From: Vulcanimicrobiota bacterium
GTDB taxonomy: Bacteria > Vulcanimicrobiota > Vulcanimicrobiia > Vulcanimicrobiales > Vulcanimicrobiaceae
DNA length: 27,174 bases
Reading direction: 5' to 3'
Assembly (NCBI GenBank): GCA_003155175.1
Contig: PMFP01000064.1
Coordinates: 160-27,333 of the forward strand
Both the position numbers and the translations under genes were made by a program. The notes under the pieces were generated by a model. That model had not been told where the DNA came from and searched no databases. It worked only from the letters and a program-made list of their open reading frames with translations. Below, piece by piece: positions 6,651 to 14,319 of this stretch. The number at the start of each line of letters is the position of its first letter. Position 1 is the stretch's first letter.

Positions 6651-8255
6651 TCAGAAGGTATGCTGCAGCCCGTACGTGATGCGGCGGTCCGCATGCGTCA
6701 CGTCGCGCTGGCCGAAGAACAGCAGCGTACCGGGCAACAGCTTGAAGTTTGCGTAAAGGTCGAGCCGCGGATACGTCGGTTGATACAGGCGGGCGTCGAA
6801 ACCGAGGAAGCCCGACTGGTACTGCCCGATGATGCCGAGCTGCGAGTAGAGCACGCCGCCGCCGAAATGCGCCTGCGAGCCGAGCCGTTCCATCAGCAAC
6901 ACGTTGTAGGTCGTGTTGACGCCGATGTCGTTGGCTCCGACGACCAGCGACGTGCTGAACTTGGGCAAAAAGATCGCGTTGAGATCCCCGTACGGTCCGT
7001 GGCTGGCCGTCAGGAGCGGATTGCAGCACGTCACCGTCTGCGCGTTGAGCATGCCCGCGCGCAGCTGAATCTCTACCAGGCTCTTGGCCAGGTCGCCGAT
7101 GCTCTTGTGCATCTTCTCCATCTGCGCCGAGTTTTGCGGAGGAAGCGGCTTGCCGGGGAGCGGCGTCGGCGAAGCGTACGGTCCGGCCGGAGCGGCGTAC
7201 GGGGTGAAGCCTGGATACGGCGTGATCGTCGGCATCGTCAACGGCGACGCCGAGCCGCCGGGAGCCGGCACCGGAGCGGGCGTCGCGCCGGGATCCACGC
7301 CGTAGACGCTGCTGGTCGCTCCGAGATCGCCGAGCAGCGAGTTGACCTTCTGCATCGTCGCGTCGGTGTTCTCTATCGTATTTTTCATCTCGGCCTGCGT
7401 CTGCGGATCGCCGGCCACGTTCTGCAAGTCGTCGGTTAGCTGCGCGATCGTATGCGTCGCGTGGGCGATGTTCTCCGTCGTTGCGATGAGGTTTTGGTGC
7501 ACCGCCGGGTTGGTCGCGAGGCTCTCGATGGACGTCATCGAGCGGTTGAGCGAAATGGACGTTGCGTCGAGCTGCGTGAGAATCGAGCTCAAGCGCCGCG
7601 AATCCATTCCGGCCGACGAGTTGAGCGTGGTGCTGAGTTGCGCGAAGTTGTTGCCGACGGTCAGCAGGTTCGACTGCATGGCGGCCAGCGAGGCGTTCGC
7701 GGCCACGGTCAAATGATTGGCGTTGTCCATCGTGGACTGCAAGCTGTCCAGCAAGCGAGGTTCGCGCTGTTCCAAGTCGGTTAGCAGGATGTCGAGTTTG
7801 CGAACTTCGCCCTGGCCCTCGTTGACGAGATCGGCGATGGATGCCGTATCGGTGCCGCGTGGCTGATCGGCCACCGGCAGAACTTGGCGGTCGAGCGGCG
7901 GCGGATTGGCTTCGCCCGGCGCCGTTCGCGGCGGCACGATGAGCAGGCTTGGATCCCCCGTGAGCGGGGCCTGGATCAGGAACTTGGATCCCTGCGGGAT
8001 GCTCACGTCGCTGCGAATGGCGAGGACGACGTCCACGGTGTTGTCTTCGAGCAGCGTGATGGCGTCGATCGAGCCGACGGTCACGCCGCTAAAATAGACC
8101 AAGGCGCCCGGATGCAGACCGGCCGCCGACGTGAAATGCACGCCGATCCGGTAGCCCGAGTGGCGCGTTCCGTAGTCCGTGATGACGTAGAAGACTCCGA
8201 ACAGCAGCAGCATCGCCAGGATGGCGAAGGCTCCGACTTGCGCCTGCTTGCTCAT
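6651..8255 (-). CDS. mlaD: Long MlaD: MCE-domain lipid transporter with C-terminal beta-rich outer-membrane-like region
   Basis: This 534-residue protein is about three times the length of Escherichia coli MlaD. Residues 8-27 are a transmembrane anchor. Residues 33-115 are the MCE domain (YRIGVHFTSAAGLHPGALVYFSGVTVGSI...IPQGSKFLIQAPLTGDPSLLI). Residues 140-312 are a long Asn/Ser/Thr-rich helical region with heptad-like spacing, and 322-375 a Pro-rich linker. Residues 395-534 are predicted beta strands (LRAGMLNAQTV, LVVGANDIG, YNVLLMERLG, HFGGGVLYSQLGIIGQY, FLGFDARLYQP, LDLYANFKL, LLFFGQRD) ending RRITYGLQHTF, with a terminal Phe like an outer-membrane beta-signal. MlaD proteins of this plan in Veillonella form a continuous bridge from the inner membrane to the outer membrane and work without MlaA or MlaC. 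mlaF ends 12 bases upstream. Confidence 0.9.
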   Translation of the reverse strand: MSKQAQVGAFAILAMLLLFGVFYVITDYGTRHSGYRIGVHFTSAAGLHPGALVYFSGVTVGSIDAITLLEDNTVDVVLAIRSDVSIPQGSKFLIQAPLTGDPSLLIVPPRTAPGEANPPPLDRQVLPVADQPRGTDTASIADLVNEGQGEVRKLDILLTDLEQREPRLLDSLQSTMDNANHLTVAANASLAAMQSNLLTVGNNFAQLSTTLNSSAGMDSRRLSSILTQLDATSISLNRSMTSIESLATNPAVHQNLIATTENIAHATHTIAQLTDDLQNVAGDPQTQAEMKNTIENTDATMQKVNSLLGDLGATSSVYGVDPGATPAPVPAPGGSASPLTMPTITPYPGFTPYAAPAGPYASPTPLPGKPLPPQNSAQMEKMHKSIGDLAKSLVEIQLRAGMLNAQTVTCCNPLLTASHGPYGDLNAIFLPKFSTSLVVGANDIGVNTTYNVLLMERLGSQAHFGGGVLYSQLGIIGQYQSGFLGFDARLYQPTYPRLDLYANFKLLPGTLLFFGQRDVTHADRRITYGLQHTF

Positions 8256-8267
8256 CGGACGTATCTA

Positions 8268-9026
8268 CTAAATAGGTATCGGTCCAACCTCTGAACCTCT
8301 CAAGAACTGCTGCACCAGCGGATTCGGCGATTTCCGGACTTCGTCTACCGTCCCGTAGGCGATGATCGCTCCTTCGAAGAGCATCGCCACGTAGTCGGCC
8401 ATCATATAAATGGATTGTAAGTCATGGGAGATCACGACCGCCGTCCCGTTGAGTTTGGCTCGCAGCTGAACGATCGTGTCGGTGATGAGATGAGTGACGA
8501 TCGGATCGAGACCCGTCGTCGGTTCGTCGTACAGGATGAGGTCGGGACGCATGACGATCGCGCGCGCGAAGCCCGCGCGCTTGAGCATGCCGCCCGAGAG
8601 CTCCGAGGGCAGGTTGTCGTAGGTGTGGGAGAGGCCGACGCTTTCGAGGGCGTCCATTACGATGCGCCGGATCTCGCCGTCGCTCAGTTTCGTGTGCTCG
8701 CGCAGCGGCAGCGCGACGTTCTCTCCGACGCTCATGCTGTCGAGCAATGCGGCGAACTGAAACGATAGGCTGATCTTGCGACGGGTTTCGTAGAGCTGCC
8801 GCTGGCTCGCGTGGCAAAGATCGCGGTCGCCGATATAGACGTGCCCCGAGTCCGGAAGCACGAGCCCGTCGATCAAACGCAAGATCGTCGACTTTCCGGC
8901 GCCTGAGAGGCCGATGATGCACGTAATTGCCCCCTCGACGATATCCAAGCTGCAATTCTTGAGCACGACCCGGTCGGAAAAGCTCAGGTCGATGTCGTCG
9001 AGCCGCGCGTAGACCTTGTTTGCCAC
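8268..9026 (-). CDS. mlaF: MlaF-type ABC transporter ATPase
   Basis: This protein of about 252 residues is the cytoplasmic ATPase that powers the MlaE/MlaD phospholipid transporter. Walker A is GLSGAGKST (residues 39-47); the ABC signature is ELSGGMLKRAGFARAI; Walker B is LILYDEPTTGLDP; and the switch His is in VVISHDLQS. LSGGM with the following Lys/Arg is typical of the MlaF branch. Start: GTG 9026 lies four bases past the mlaE stop, behind GTGGGAG; a longer GTG start at 9041 would overlap mlaE by 11 bases. No MlaB STAS-domain gene is present in the cluster, which in E. coli regulates MlaF. Confidence 0.92.
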   Translation of the reverse strand: MANKVYARLDDIDLSFSDRVVLKNCSLDIVEGAITCIIGLSGAGKSTILRLIDGLVLPDSGHVYIGDRDLCHASQRQLYETRRKISLSFQFAALLDSMSVGENVALPLREHTKLSDGEIRRIVMDALESVGLSHTYDNLPSELSGGMLKRAGFARAIVMRPDLILYDEPTTGLDPIVTHLITDTIVQLRAKLNGTAVVISHDLQSIYMMADYVAMLFEGAIIAYGTVDEVRKSPNPLVQQFLRGSEVGPIPI

Positions 9027-9030
9027 GCCG

Positions 9031-9807
9031 CTAGCTCCCACCGAAGAGGACCAGTGAGAGGATGAAATTCGCGATGAAGATCAGGATGATCGAGTTGACG
9101 ACCGCGCCGGTCGTGGACTTGCCGACGCCGGCCGCGCCGCCCCGCGTGCTCAAGCCCTGATAAGCGCCCACTAGGGCGACGATCATGCCGAAGACGACGG
9201 CCTTGACCAGGCCCTTCATCACGTCGTCGACGCCGATTTGCTGGCGCGCGGACGAGATGAACGAGTCGAACGCGATGTGCGCGTAGCTCTGCGCGATCCA
9301 CGCGCCGCCCATAATCGACACGACGTCGGCGAAGATCGTGAGCAACGGCAGCATGACGACCACGGCGAGCAGGCGCGGTACGACCAGGAAGCGCGCCGGC
9401 TCGAGGCCCATGGATCGCAGGGCTTCGATCTGCTCGGTCACGACCATCGAACCGAGCTCGGCGGCGATCGCGGCGCCGACCCGCCCGGCCACGACCACGG
9501 CCGTGAGCATCGGGCCAAGCTCGCGCACCGACGCATAAGCGACCGCCCCGCCGACCAGGTTTCCGACGCCGAATTGAACGGCTTGCATCGCCGACTCGAG
9601 CGAGATGACCATGCCGGTAAAGAGCGAGGTCAGCAGGACGATGGAGAGCGATTGGACGCCCAAAAGATAGCACTGCGAGATCGTCTCGCCGAACCGGATC
9701 CGAAACCGGAAGATGAAGCCGGCCGACTCGCCCGCCAGCGAAAAGAGACCGCCGGTGTACTCTAAGAACCCAAGCGTAGCGCCGCCGGTCCGTTCGAGGA
9801 TCTTCAA
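9031..9807 (-). CDS. mlaE: MlaE-type lipid ABC transporter permease
   Basis: This 258-residue multi-pass inner-membrane protein is the permease of the Mla phospholipid transporter. Family landmarks are SLFTGMVISLESAMQAVQFGV, VRELGPMLTAVVVAGRVGAAIAAELGSMVVTEQIEALRSMGLEP (the most conserved segment), and GAAGVGKSTTGAVVNSIILIFIANFILS at the C-terminus. The N-terminal amphipathic helix is followed by about five transmembrane segments. The start codon is TTG 9807, which overlaps the stop TGA of the preceding 113-residue gene as TTGA, so translation is probably coupled. The family call is secure. The direction of lipid flow cannot be told from sequence. Confidence 0.92.
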   Translation of the reverse strand: MKILERTGGATLGFLEYTGGLFSLAGESAGFIFRFRIRFGETISQCYLLGVQSLSIVLLTSLFTGMVISLESAMQAVQFGVGNLVGGAVAYASVRELGPMLTAVVVAGRVGAAIAAELGSMVVTEQIEALRSMGLEPARFLVVPRLLAVVVMLPLLTIFADVVSIMGGAWIAQSYAHIAFDSFISSARQQIGVDDVMKGLVKAVVFGMIVALVGAYQGLSTRGGAAGVGKSTTGAVVNSIILIFIANFILSLVLFGGS

Positions 9808-10145
9808 GGCGCCTGGGGCTTCCCGATCCGGTCGAGGTCGCGAAGGACGGTCTCCGTCGCCTCGATGCGTTTGATTGCGACGCCCCGTTCAGCTGTCAAA
9901 TTGAAGTGCACTTGGTTGATGTGCTCCAATCGGCGGTCTACGTCTCGCAAATGGTCCCGCGCCTCGCGGGAAAAGTCCCCGAAGTACCGTCGCACGGCAT
10001 CGAGATAGTGCGACTTCGAGCGCTCATCCACCTCGCCGGAAGCGACGGCTTTTTCCATCTCGCGTTGCGCCCGGCTCATCGTCCGTTCGGTGATGTGAAA
10101 GGCCCCGATATGGGCGACGAAATCGGCGAAGGCGTCAGCCCCCAC
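9804..10145 (-). CDS. Unknown helical (coiled-coil-like) protein coupled to mlaE
   Basis: I do not recognise this 113-residue protein. It lacks a signal peptide or membrane segment and appears wholly alpha-helical and highly charged (MSRAQREMEKAVASGEVDERSKSHYLDAVRRYFGDFSREARDHLRDVDRRLEHINQVHFNLTAERGVAIKRIEATETVLRDLDR, read in pieces), with heptad-like hydrophobic spacing. The start GTG 10145 overlaps the rph stop by 11 bases, and its TGA stop overlaps the TTG start of mlaE as TTGA. That position, translationally coupled to the transporter permease, makes a cytoplasmic accessory role for Mla possible. It shows no STAS-like features, so it is not an obvious MlaB. Codon use resembles the neighbours, so I take it as a real gene. 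Confidence 0.75.
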   Translation of the reverse strand: MGADAFADFVAHIGAFHITERTMSRAQREMEKAVASGEVDERSKSHYLDAVRRYFGDFSREARDHLRDVDRRLEHINQVHFNLTAERGVAIKRIEATETVLRDLDRIGKPQAP

Positions 10146-10887
10146 GAACCATCGCCCCGGCGTCGTAGCCGACCGCGGCTCCCTGAAGCGCGAACAGATC
10201 CTTGAGGCCGCCCTCGGCCAGCCCCAGCAGTGCGTCGAGATCCCGGCGGTCGAAGGGCTGGGCTTCGGCCGTGCCTTGCAGCTCCACGAATCGCCCTTGG
10301 TCGGTCATGAACACGTTCATGTCTACGTGCGCGCGGCTGTCTTCTTCGTAGGCGAGATCGAGCATGGGAATGCCGTCCACGATGCCGACGCTGGTCGCGG
10401 CGACGAACCCGGTCAGAGGCCAGCGCTCCCGTTGTTCGGGGGAAAAGGCCGTGCGCAGGGCGAGGGCGAGAGCGACGTAGGCTCCCGTGAGGGCGGCGGT
10501 TCGCGTTCCGCCGTCGGCTTGCAGCACGTCGCAATCGATCCAGACGGTCCGCTCGCCGAGCTTGGCCGTATCGGTGATCGCTCGCAGCGCGCGCCCGATG
10601 ATGCGCTGGATCTCGTGGGTTCGTCCACCGAGCCGGCCCTTGGAGGCCTCGCGCTGCGTGCGCTCGTGGGTCGCGCGCGGCAGCATTGCGTACTCCGCGG
10701 TTACCCAGCCTAGCCCGCGGCCTTTCATCCAAGGCGGGACGCGATCTTCCAGCGACGCGGCGCAGACGACGCGCGTGTTCCCGACCGAGATCAGCGCGCT
10801 TCCCTCGGCGTATTTGAGAAAACCCGGTTCGATCGTGACCGGACGCAGTTGGTCCGGACGCCGGCCGTCGCCTCTGGTCATGCTCAC
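10135..10887 (-). CDS. rph: Ribonuclease PH
   Basis: This 250-residue protein is a phosphorolytic 3'-to-5' exoribonuclease that trims tRNA 3' ends, normally as a hexamer. Family motifs run in order: RGDGRRPDQLRPVTIEPGF, GSALISVGNTRVVCAAS, GWVTAEYAMLPRATHERTQREA, GRTHEIQRIIGRALRA, WIDCDVLQADGGTRTAALTGAYVAL (phosphate and nucleotide binding), and DLAYEEDSRAHVDMNVFMT near the catalytic acidic residues. The length is usual. GTG 10887 overlaps the glmS stop as GTGA; an in-frame ATG at 10881 is an alternative. In many genomes rdgB follows rph; here the unknown 113-residue gene and the mla genes follow. Confidence 0.95.
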   Translation of the reverse strand: MSMTRGDGRRPDQLRPVTIEPGFLKYAEGSALISVGNTRVVCAASLEDRVPPWMKGRGLGWVTAEYAMLPRATHERTQREASKGRLGGRTHEIQRIIGRALRAITDTAKLGERTVWIDCDVLQADGGTRTAALTGAYVALALALRTAFSPEQRERWPLTGFVAATSVGIVDGIPMLDLAYEEDSRAHVDMNVFMTDQGRFVELQGTAEAQPFDRRDLDALLGLAEGGLKDLFALQGAAVGYDAGAMVRGG

Positions 10888-12755
10888 TCCACCGTTACCG
10901 TCTTAGCGAGATTCCGCGGCTGATCCACGTCTTTCCCTTCGATGTCCGCAATGTGGTAGGCGAGGAGTTGGAGCGGAATCACGTTCACGATCGGCGAGAG
11001 CAGCTCGTCCACCTTCGGAACCCAGAACACGTGGTCGGCGACGGCCTCCGCTTCCTCGTCGCCGTGGTTGGCGACGACGACGACGGGCGCTTCGCGCGCC
11101 TTCGACTCCATGAGGTTCGAGATCATCTTCTCCCGCACGCGCCCTTCCGTCATGATGCCGACGACCGGAACGTGGGAATCGAGTAGCGCGATCGGCCCGT
11201 GCTTCATCTCGCCTGCCGCGTAGCCCTCGGCATGCAGGTACGATATCTCCTTGAGTTTGAGGGCGCCTTCGAGGGCGGTCGGAAAATTCACGTAGCGCCC
11301 GATGAACAGCATGCTCTTGGCTTTGCGCAACTGGCGCGCGACGCGGCGGATCCGGTCCGACGTGTTCAGGACGGCGTCGACGGCCGCCGGAAGCAGTTTG
11401 GTTCCGGCCGCAATTTCGCGAAGGCGCTCGGCCGATGCCGTACCGCGCAACCTCGCCAGGTAGAGCGCGAAGAGCGTCATCGCCGTAACCTGCGAGACGT
11501 AGGTCTTCGTCGCAGCGACGCCGATCTCGGGACCGCCGCGCGTGTAGAGCGTTCCGCCGGCCAGCCGCGAGAGGTGCGAGCCGAGCACGTTGCAGATGCC
11601 CAGTATCGAACTGCCGGCGCCCTTGGCGATTCGGATCGCCTCGACCGTGTCGGCCGTCTCGCCCGATTGCGACATCGCGATGACCAGCGTCTCGGGATCG
11701 ATGACCGGGTCGCCGTAGCGGAACTCGCTGGCCAGCTCCATCTCGACCGGCAGATGGACGAGCGAGCGTAAGAGGTACATGCCGACCATGCCCGCGTGGT
11801 AGGCGGTGCCGCAGCCCGTAATCGCGATCTTGCCGATGGATCGGAGCGTCGCTTCGTCGATGCCGCCGAGCTCGTCGTTCAGACGCACGTCGCCCGCGCC
11901 GTCGATTCGGCCCGCGAGGGTCTCCTTGATCACGCTGGGCTGCTCGAAGATCTCCTTGAGCATGAAGTGCTTGAAGCCGGCTTTCTCGGCTGACGTCGCG
12001 TCCCACGTCACCTCGATCGCCTCTCGCTCGATGGGATTTCCGTCGTAGTCCGTCAGGCGGTAGCCGTTGCGGTCCACCACGGCCAGCTCGCCCTCTTCCA
12101 AGATGATCTCGCGTCGCGTGTACGGGAGAATCGCCGGCGTATCCGAGGCGACGTACATCTCGCCCTCGCCGATGCCGATGACCAGCGGGCTGGCTCCGTT
12201 GCGAGCGAAGATCAGACGTTCGGGCTCGTCGCTCGAAATGACGCCGAGCGCATAGGCTCCGCGCACTTCGTGAAGCGTCGCGCGCACCGCGCGCTCGAGT
12301 TTCTGCTCGGTCGCGCCGGGTTCGCCGGCCTGCTGCGCGTAGTGCATCTCGATCAGATGCGCGAGGACTTCGGTATCGGTCTCGCTGCGAAAGGTATGGC
12401 CGAGCTCGATGAGGCGCGCGCGCAGCGGGGCGTAGTTCTCGATGATGCCGTTGTGGATGACGGCGAATCGGCCGCTGCAGTCCACGTGCGGGTGGGCGTT
12501 GGCGTCGGACGGACGGCCGTGCGTCGCCCAGCGCGTGTGCCCGATGCCGACGCTGCCGGAGAGCCGCTCGCCGTTGCGAAGCCGCTCGGCCAGACGCGCG
12601 AGCTTGCCTTCGGATTTCGATCCGACCAGGGCGCCGGCTTCGTCGATGACGGCGATGCCCGCGCTATCGTAGCCGCGATACTCCAGCCGGCCCAGCGCGT
12701 CGAGAATGATGGGTACGCTGTCGCGCGAGCCGATGTACCCGACGATGCCGCACAT
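10884..12755 (-). CDS. glmS: Glutamine-fructose-6-phosphate aminotransferase (isomerizing)
   Basis: This 623-residue protein makes glucosamine-6-phosphate from fructose-6-phosphate and glutamine, the entry step for peptidoglycan and lipopolysaccharide amino sugars. The N-terminus MCGIVGYIG supplies the nucleophilic Cys after Met removal. LEYRGYDSAGIAV, GHTRWATHG and the class II glutamine amidotransferase fold fill about residues 1-240. Two SIS sugar-isomerase domains follow (GCGTAYHAGMVG, SQSGETADT, then FIGRYVNFPTALEGALKLKEISYLHAEGYAAGEMKHGP read in pieces). The C-terminus DQPRNLAKTVTVE closes the active site as in the family. I see no glmS ribozyme; the gap to rpoZ is only 25 bases. Confidence 0.97.
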   Translation of the reverse strand: MCGIVGYIGSRDSVPIILDALGRLEYRGYDSAGIAVIDEAGALVGSKSEGKLARLAERLRNGERLSGSVGIGHTRWATHGRPSDANAHPHVDCSGRFAVIHNGIIENYAPLRARLIELGHTFRSETDTEVLAHLIEMHYAQQAGEPGATEQKLERAVRATLHEVRGAYALGVISSDEPERLIFARNGASPLVIGIGEGEMYVASDTPAILPYTRREIILEEGELAVVDRNGYRLTDYDGNPIEREAIEVTWDATSAEKAGFKHFMLKEIFEQPSVIKETLAGRIDGAGDVRLNDELGGIDEATLRSIGKIAITGCGTAYHAGMVGMYLLRSLVHLPVEMELASEFRYGDPVIDPETLVIAMSQSGETADTVEAIRIAKGAGSSILGICNVLGSHLSRLAGGTLYTRGGPEIGVAATKTYVSQVTAMTLFALYLARLRGTASAERLREIAAGTKLLPAAVDAVLNTSDRIRRVARQLRKAKSMLFIGRYVNFPTALEGALKLKEISYLHAEGYAAGEMKHGPIALLDSHVPVVGIMTEGRVREKMISNLMESKAREAPVVVVANHGDEEAEAVADHVFWVPKVDELLSPIVNVIPLQLLAYHIADIEGKDVDQPRNLAKTVTVE

Positions 12756-12780
12756 GGTACGAAACTACCGGCCTTTCACC

Positions 12781-13053
12781 TTACTTAATGCCTTCGCGCG
12801 TCCGCACGTACGCGATCTTCCCCTCGGCGATCTCGTCGACGGCGATCGAGACGGGCTTGTTCGGATTGATCGTGTCGAGCGAGACCAGCGGTTCGCTGGC
12901 GAACGACTCGCGACGTTCCATCGGGGGAATCTGCTGGATGCGGATCCAGTTGTTCAGTTGCCGTGCGCGCTTGGTGACGATATTGACCAGGCTGAACTTG
13001 GAGTCGGCGTGCTTGAGCAGCTCGTCGAGATCTCCGAAAACCGTTTTACTCAT
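12781..13053 (-). CDS. rpoZ: RNA polymerase omega subunit
   Basis: This 90-residue protein supports assembly of the RNA polymerase beta' subunit. The diagnostic region is residues 14-33, HADSKFSLVNIVTKRARQLN, matching the omega signature SKYxLVxxxAKRARQL. The C-terminal segment PVSIAVDEIAEGKIAYVR resembles the usual PVxxALEEIAxGKI. An insertion-like central segment carries WIRIQQIPPMERRESFASEP. It lies 25 bases downstream of gmk and 25 upstream of glmS. The gmk-rpoZ pairing is conserved widely in bacteria, which supports the assignment. Confidence 0.93.
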   Translation of the reverse strand: MSKTVFGDLDELLKHADSKFSLVNIVTKRARQLNNWIRIQQIPPMERRESFASEPLVSLDTINPNKPVSIAVDEIAEGKIAYVRTREGIK

Positions 13054-13078
13054 GATGTCCTATGCTTTGGATGGCGTG

Positions 13079-13699
13079 TTACGAATGTTCGACGTTCTCG
13101 AGCGAATCGTCGGTGTACCGGTGGATGCGAAAGCGCTCGGCTTGCAGGATGGCGTGCAGGTCGCGGACCGCCTGCTCGGGCCGTCCCTGTTCGTTGATGA
13201 CGATGTAGTCGAAGTTCCGGATCGAGCGCATCTCTTGATGTGCGATTTCGAGCCGGCCCGCGATCTCTTCGTTCGTCTCGGTTCGCCGCGCGAGCAAACG
13301 ATCGCGCAGGTGCGTGAACCGGTCCGGTACGAGAAAGATCAACACCGCGTCGGGAAACGCGCTTTTGGTCGCGAGCGCCCCGTTGACCTCGGGCTTCATG
13401 ACCAGATCGTATCCCTCTGCCAGCGTCTTCCCGACGAAATCACGGGGTGTCCCGTAGAGTTCGCCGTTGTACTCCTTCCATTCGAGAAAGCCGCCCTCGG
13501 TGCGGCGTCGCTCGAACTCGTCCCGTCCCACGAAGAAGTAGTGCTCGCCCTCACGCTCGCCGGGCCGGCTCGCGCGCGTCGTTGCCGAGACCGAATACCG
13601 CAATCGCGGCATCCGGGCGCGCAACGCCTCGACCAAGGTGTCCTTGCCGGCTCCCGACGGCCCCGACACGACAAAGAGCAGACCCGGGCCTGCGATCAC
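13079..13699 (-). CDS. gmk: Guanylate kinase
   Basis: This 206-residue enzyme phosphorylates GMP to GDP with ATP. The P-loop is SGPSGAGKDT (residues 12-21), with Asp20 where Ser is more common. The GMP-binding signature is TTRASRPGEREGEHYFFVGRDEFERR, followed by FLEWKEYNGELYGTP, and the lid and C-terminal parts contain RLLARRTETNEEIAGRL and the DYIVINE segment. The start GTG 13699 is preceded by GGAG five bases upstream. It is the first gene of the minus-strand cluster that runs to panE. The leader 13700-13813 carries a GGGGCG/CGCCCC stem of unclear role. Confidence 0.95.
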   Translation of the reverse strand: MIAGPGLLFVVSGPSGAGKDTLVEALRARMPRLRYSVSATTRASRPGEREGEHYFFVGRDEFERRRTEGGFLEWKEYNGELYGTPRDFVGKTLAEGYDLVMKPEVNGALATKSAFPDAVLIFLVPDRFTHLRDRLLARRTETNEEIAGRLEIAHQEMRSIRNFDYIVINEQGRPEQAVRDLHAILQAERFRIHRYTDDSLENVEHS

Positions 13700-13813
13700 A
13701 CCAACTCCAACGGCATTTGGGGGCGAACCCGGAGCAAAGCGCCCCGTTTTCCGCCAGGCCCTAGCGGTTCACAATCCGGGAACGCCATACCTGGTTTCGG
13801 CACCCCGGGCGCC
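13700..13813 (-). other. gmk leader with a GC-rich hairpin
   Basis: This is a 114-base gap between the lipoprotein gene and gmk. On the minus strand it holds AAAACGGGGCG followed 14 bases later by CGCCCC (about 13722-13750), a 6-bp stem directly before the gmk ribosome-binding site. The T-run lies on the plus strand, so it is not a terminator for the minus genes. I see no convincing promoter. Confidence 0.3.
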
Positions 13814-14275
13814 TTAGCCGGGGAGCACGCAGACGGTCGCTCGCATCGCACCGGGCACGTCCGGGCTGGGCATACCGCCTTTGGGATAGACGTAGGCGAC
13901 GGTGACCGCGTTGCCATCCCGCACGGCGAAGGCTTCCTCGAGAACGCCACCGCCTTGCAACGCAAAGGTCATCAGTCCGGCGAGACCTTCGCAGCCCGGG
14001 AACGGTACGCTGGACTGGAAGTGGGCATGCGGATAGCGCATGGCCGCGCGAATCGCCTCTCGCGAAGCCAGGTCCTCGCGCTGTCCCGCAAAGGGCTCGG
14101 TCCGGTACTCGTAGCGCTGCTGCTCGTCGGGCGCTACGGCGCCGTTGCCCCAGACTTGCTCGCCGGGCGACGCCGCGATCTGCGTCCAGCCGGTAGGGTG
14201 GGGCGCCTCCGACGCACTGCCGCCGCACGCGGACGCCGCGAGTAGGAAAAGCGCGATTCCCATTTTTCGGCCCAT
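13814..14275 (-). CDS. Putative small lipoprotein of unknown function
   Basis: I do not recognise this protein. I chose ATG 14275 (153 residues) because it places a short lipoprotein-type signal at the N-terminus: MGRKMGIALFLLAASAC, with Cys17 as the likely lipidated residue. A GTG at 14314 would add 13 polar residues before the signal. The mature part is soluble-looking, with WTQIAASPGEQVWGNGAVAPDE, HAHFQSSVPFPGCEGLAGLMTFALQGGGVLEEAF and a C-terminal region ending MRATVCVLPG; two further cysteines could form a disulfide. It is transcribed divergently from rqcH with only 44 bases between, and stands just upstream of gmk on the same strand. Confidence 0.6.
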   Translation of the reverse strand: MGRKMGIALFLLAASACGGSASEAPHPTGWTQIAASPGEQVWGNGAVAPDEQQRYEYRTEPFAGQREDLASREAIRAAMRYPHAHFQSSVPFPGCEGLAGLMTFALQGGGVLEEAFAVRDGNAVTVAYVYPKGGMPSPDVPGAMRATVCVLPG

Positions 14276-14319
14276 GGTTTCGCGGTCTTGCGTTCGGTCC
14301 CGAAGAACGCTCACCTCGC

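Noticed and set aside
10884..12780. A glmS ribozyme or riboswitch upstream of glmS
   Set aside because: Only 25 bases separate rpoZ from glmS, too short for the ribozyme, and no matching core is seen.
13700..13813. A possible tRNA, because of GGGTTCGCCCC and GGTTCACAATCC
   Set aside because: No matching acceptor stem, D-arm or anticodon arm can be drawn on either strand.
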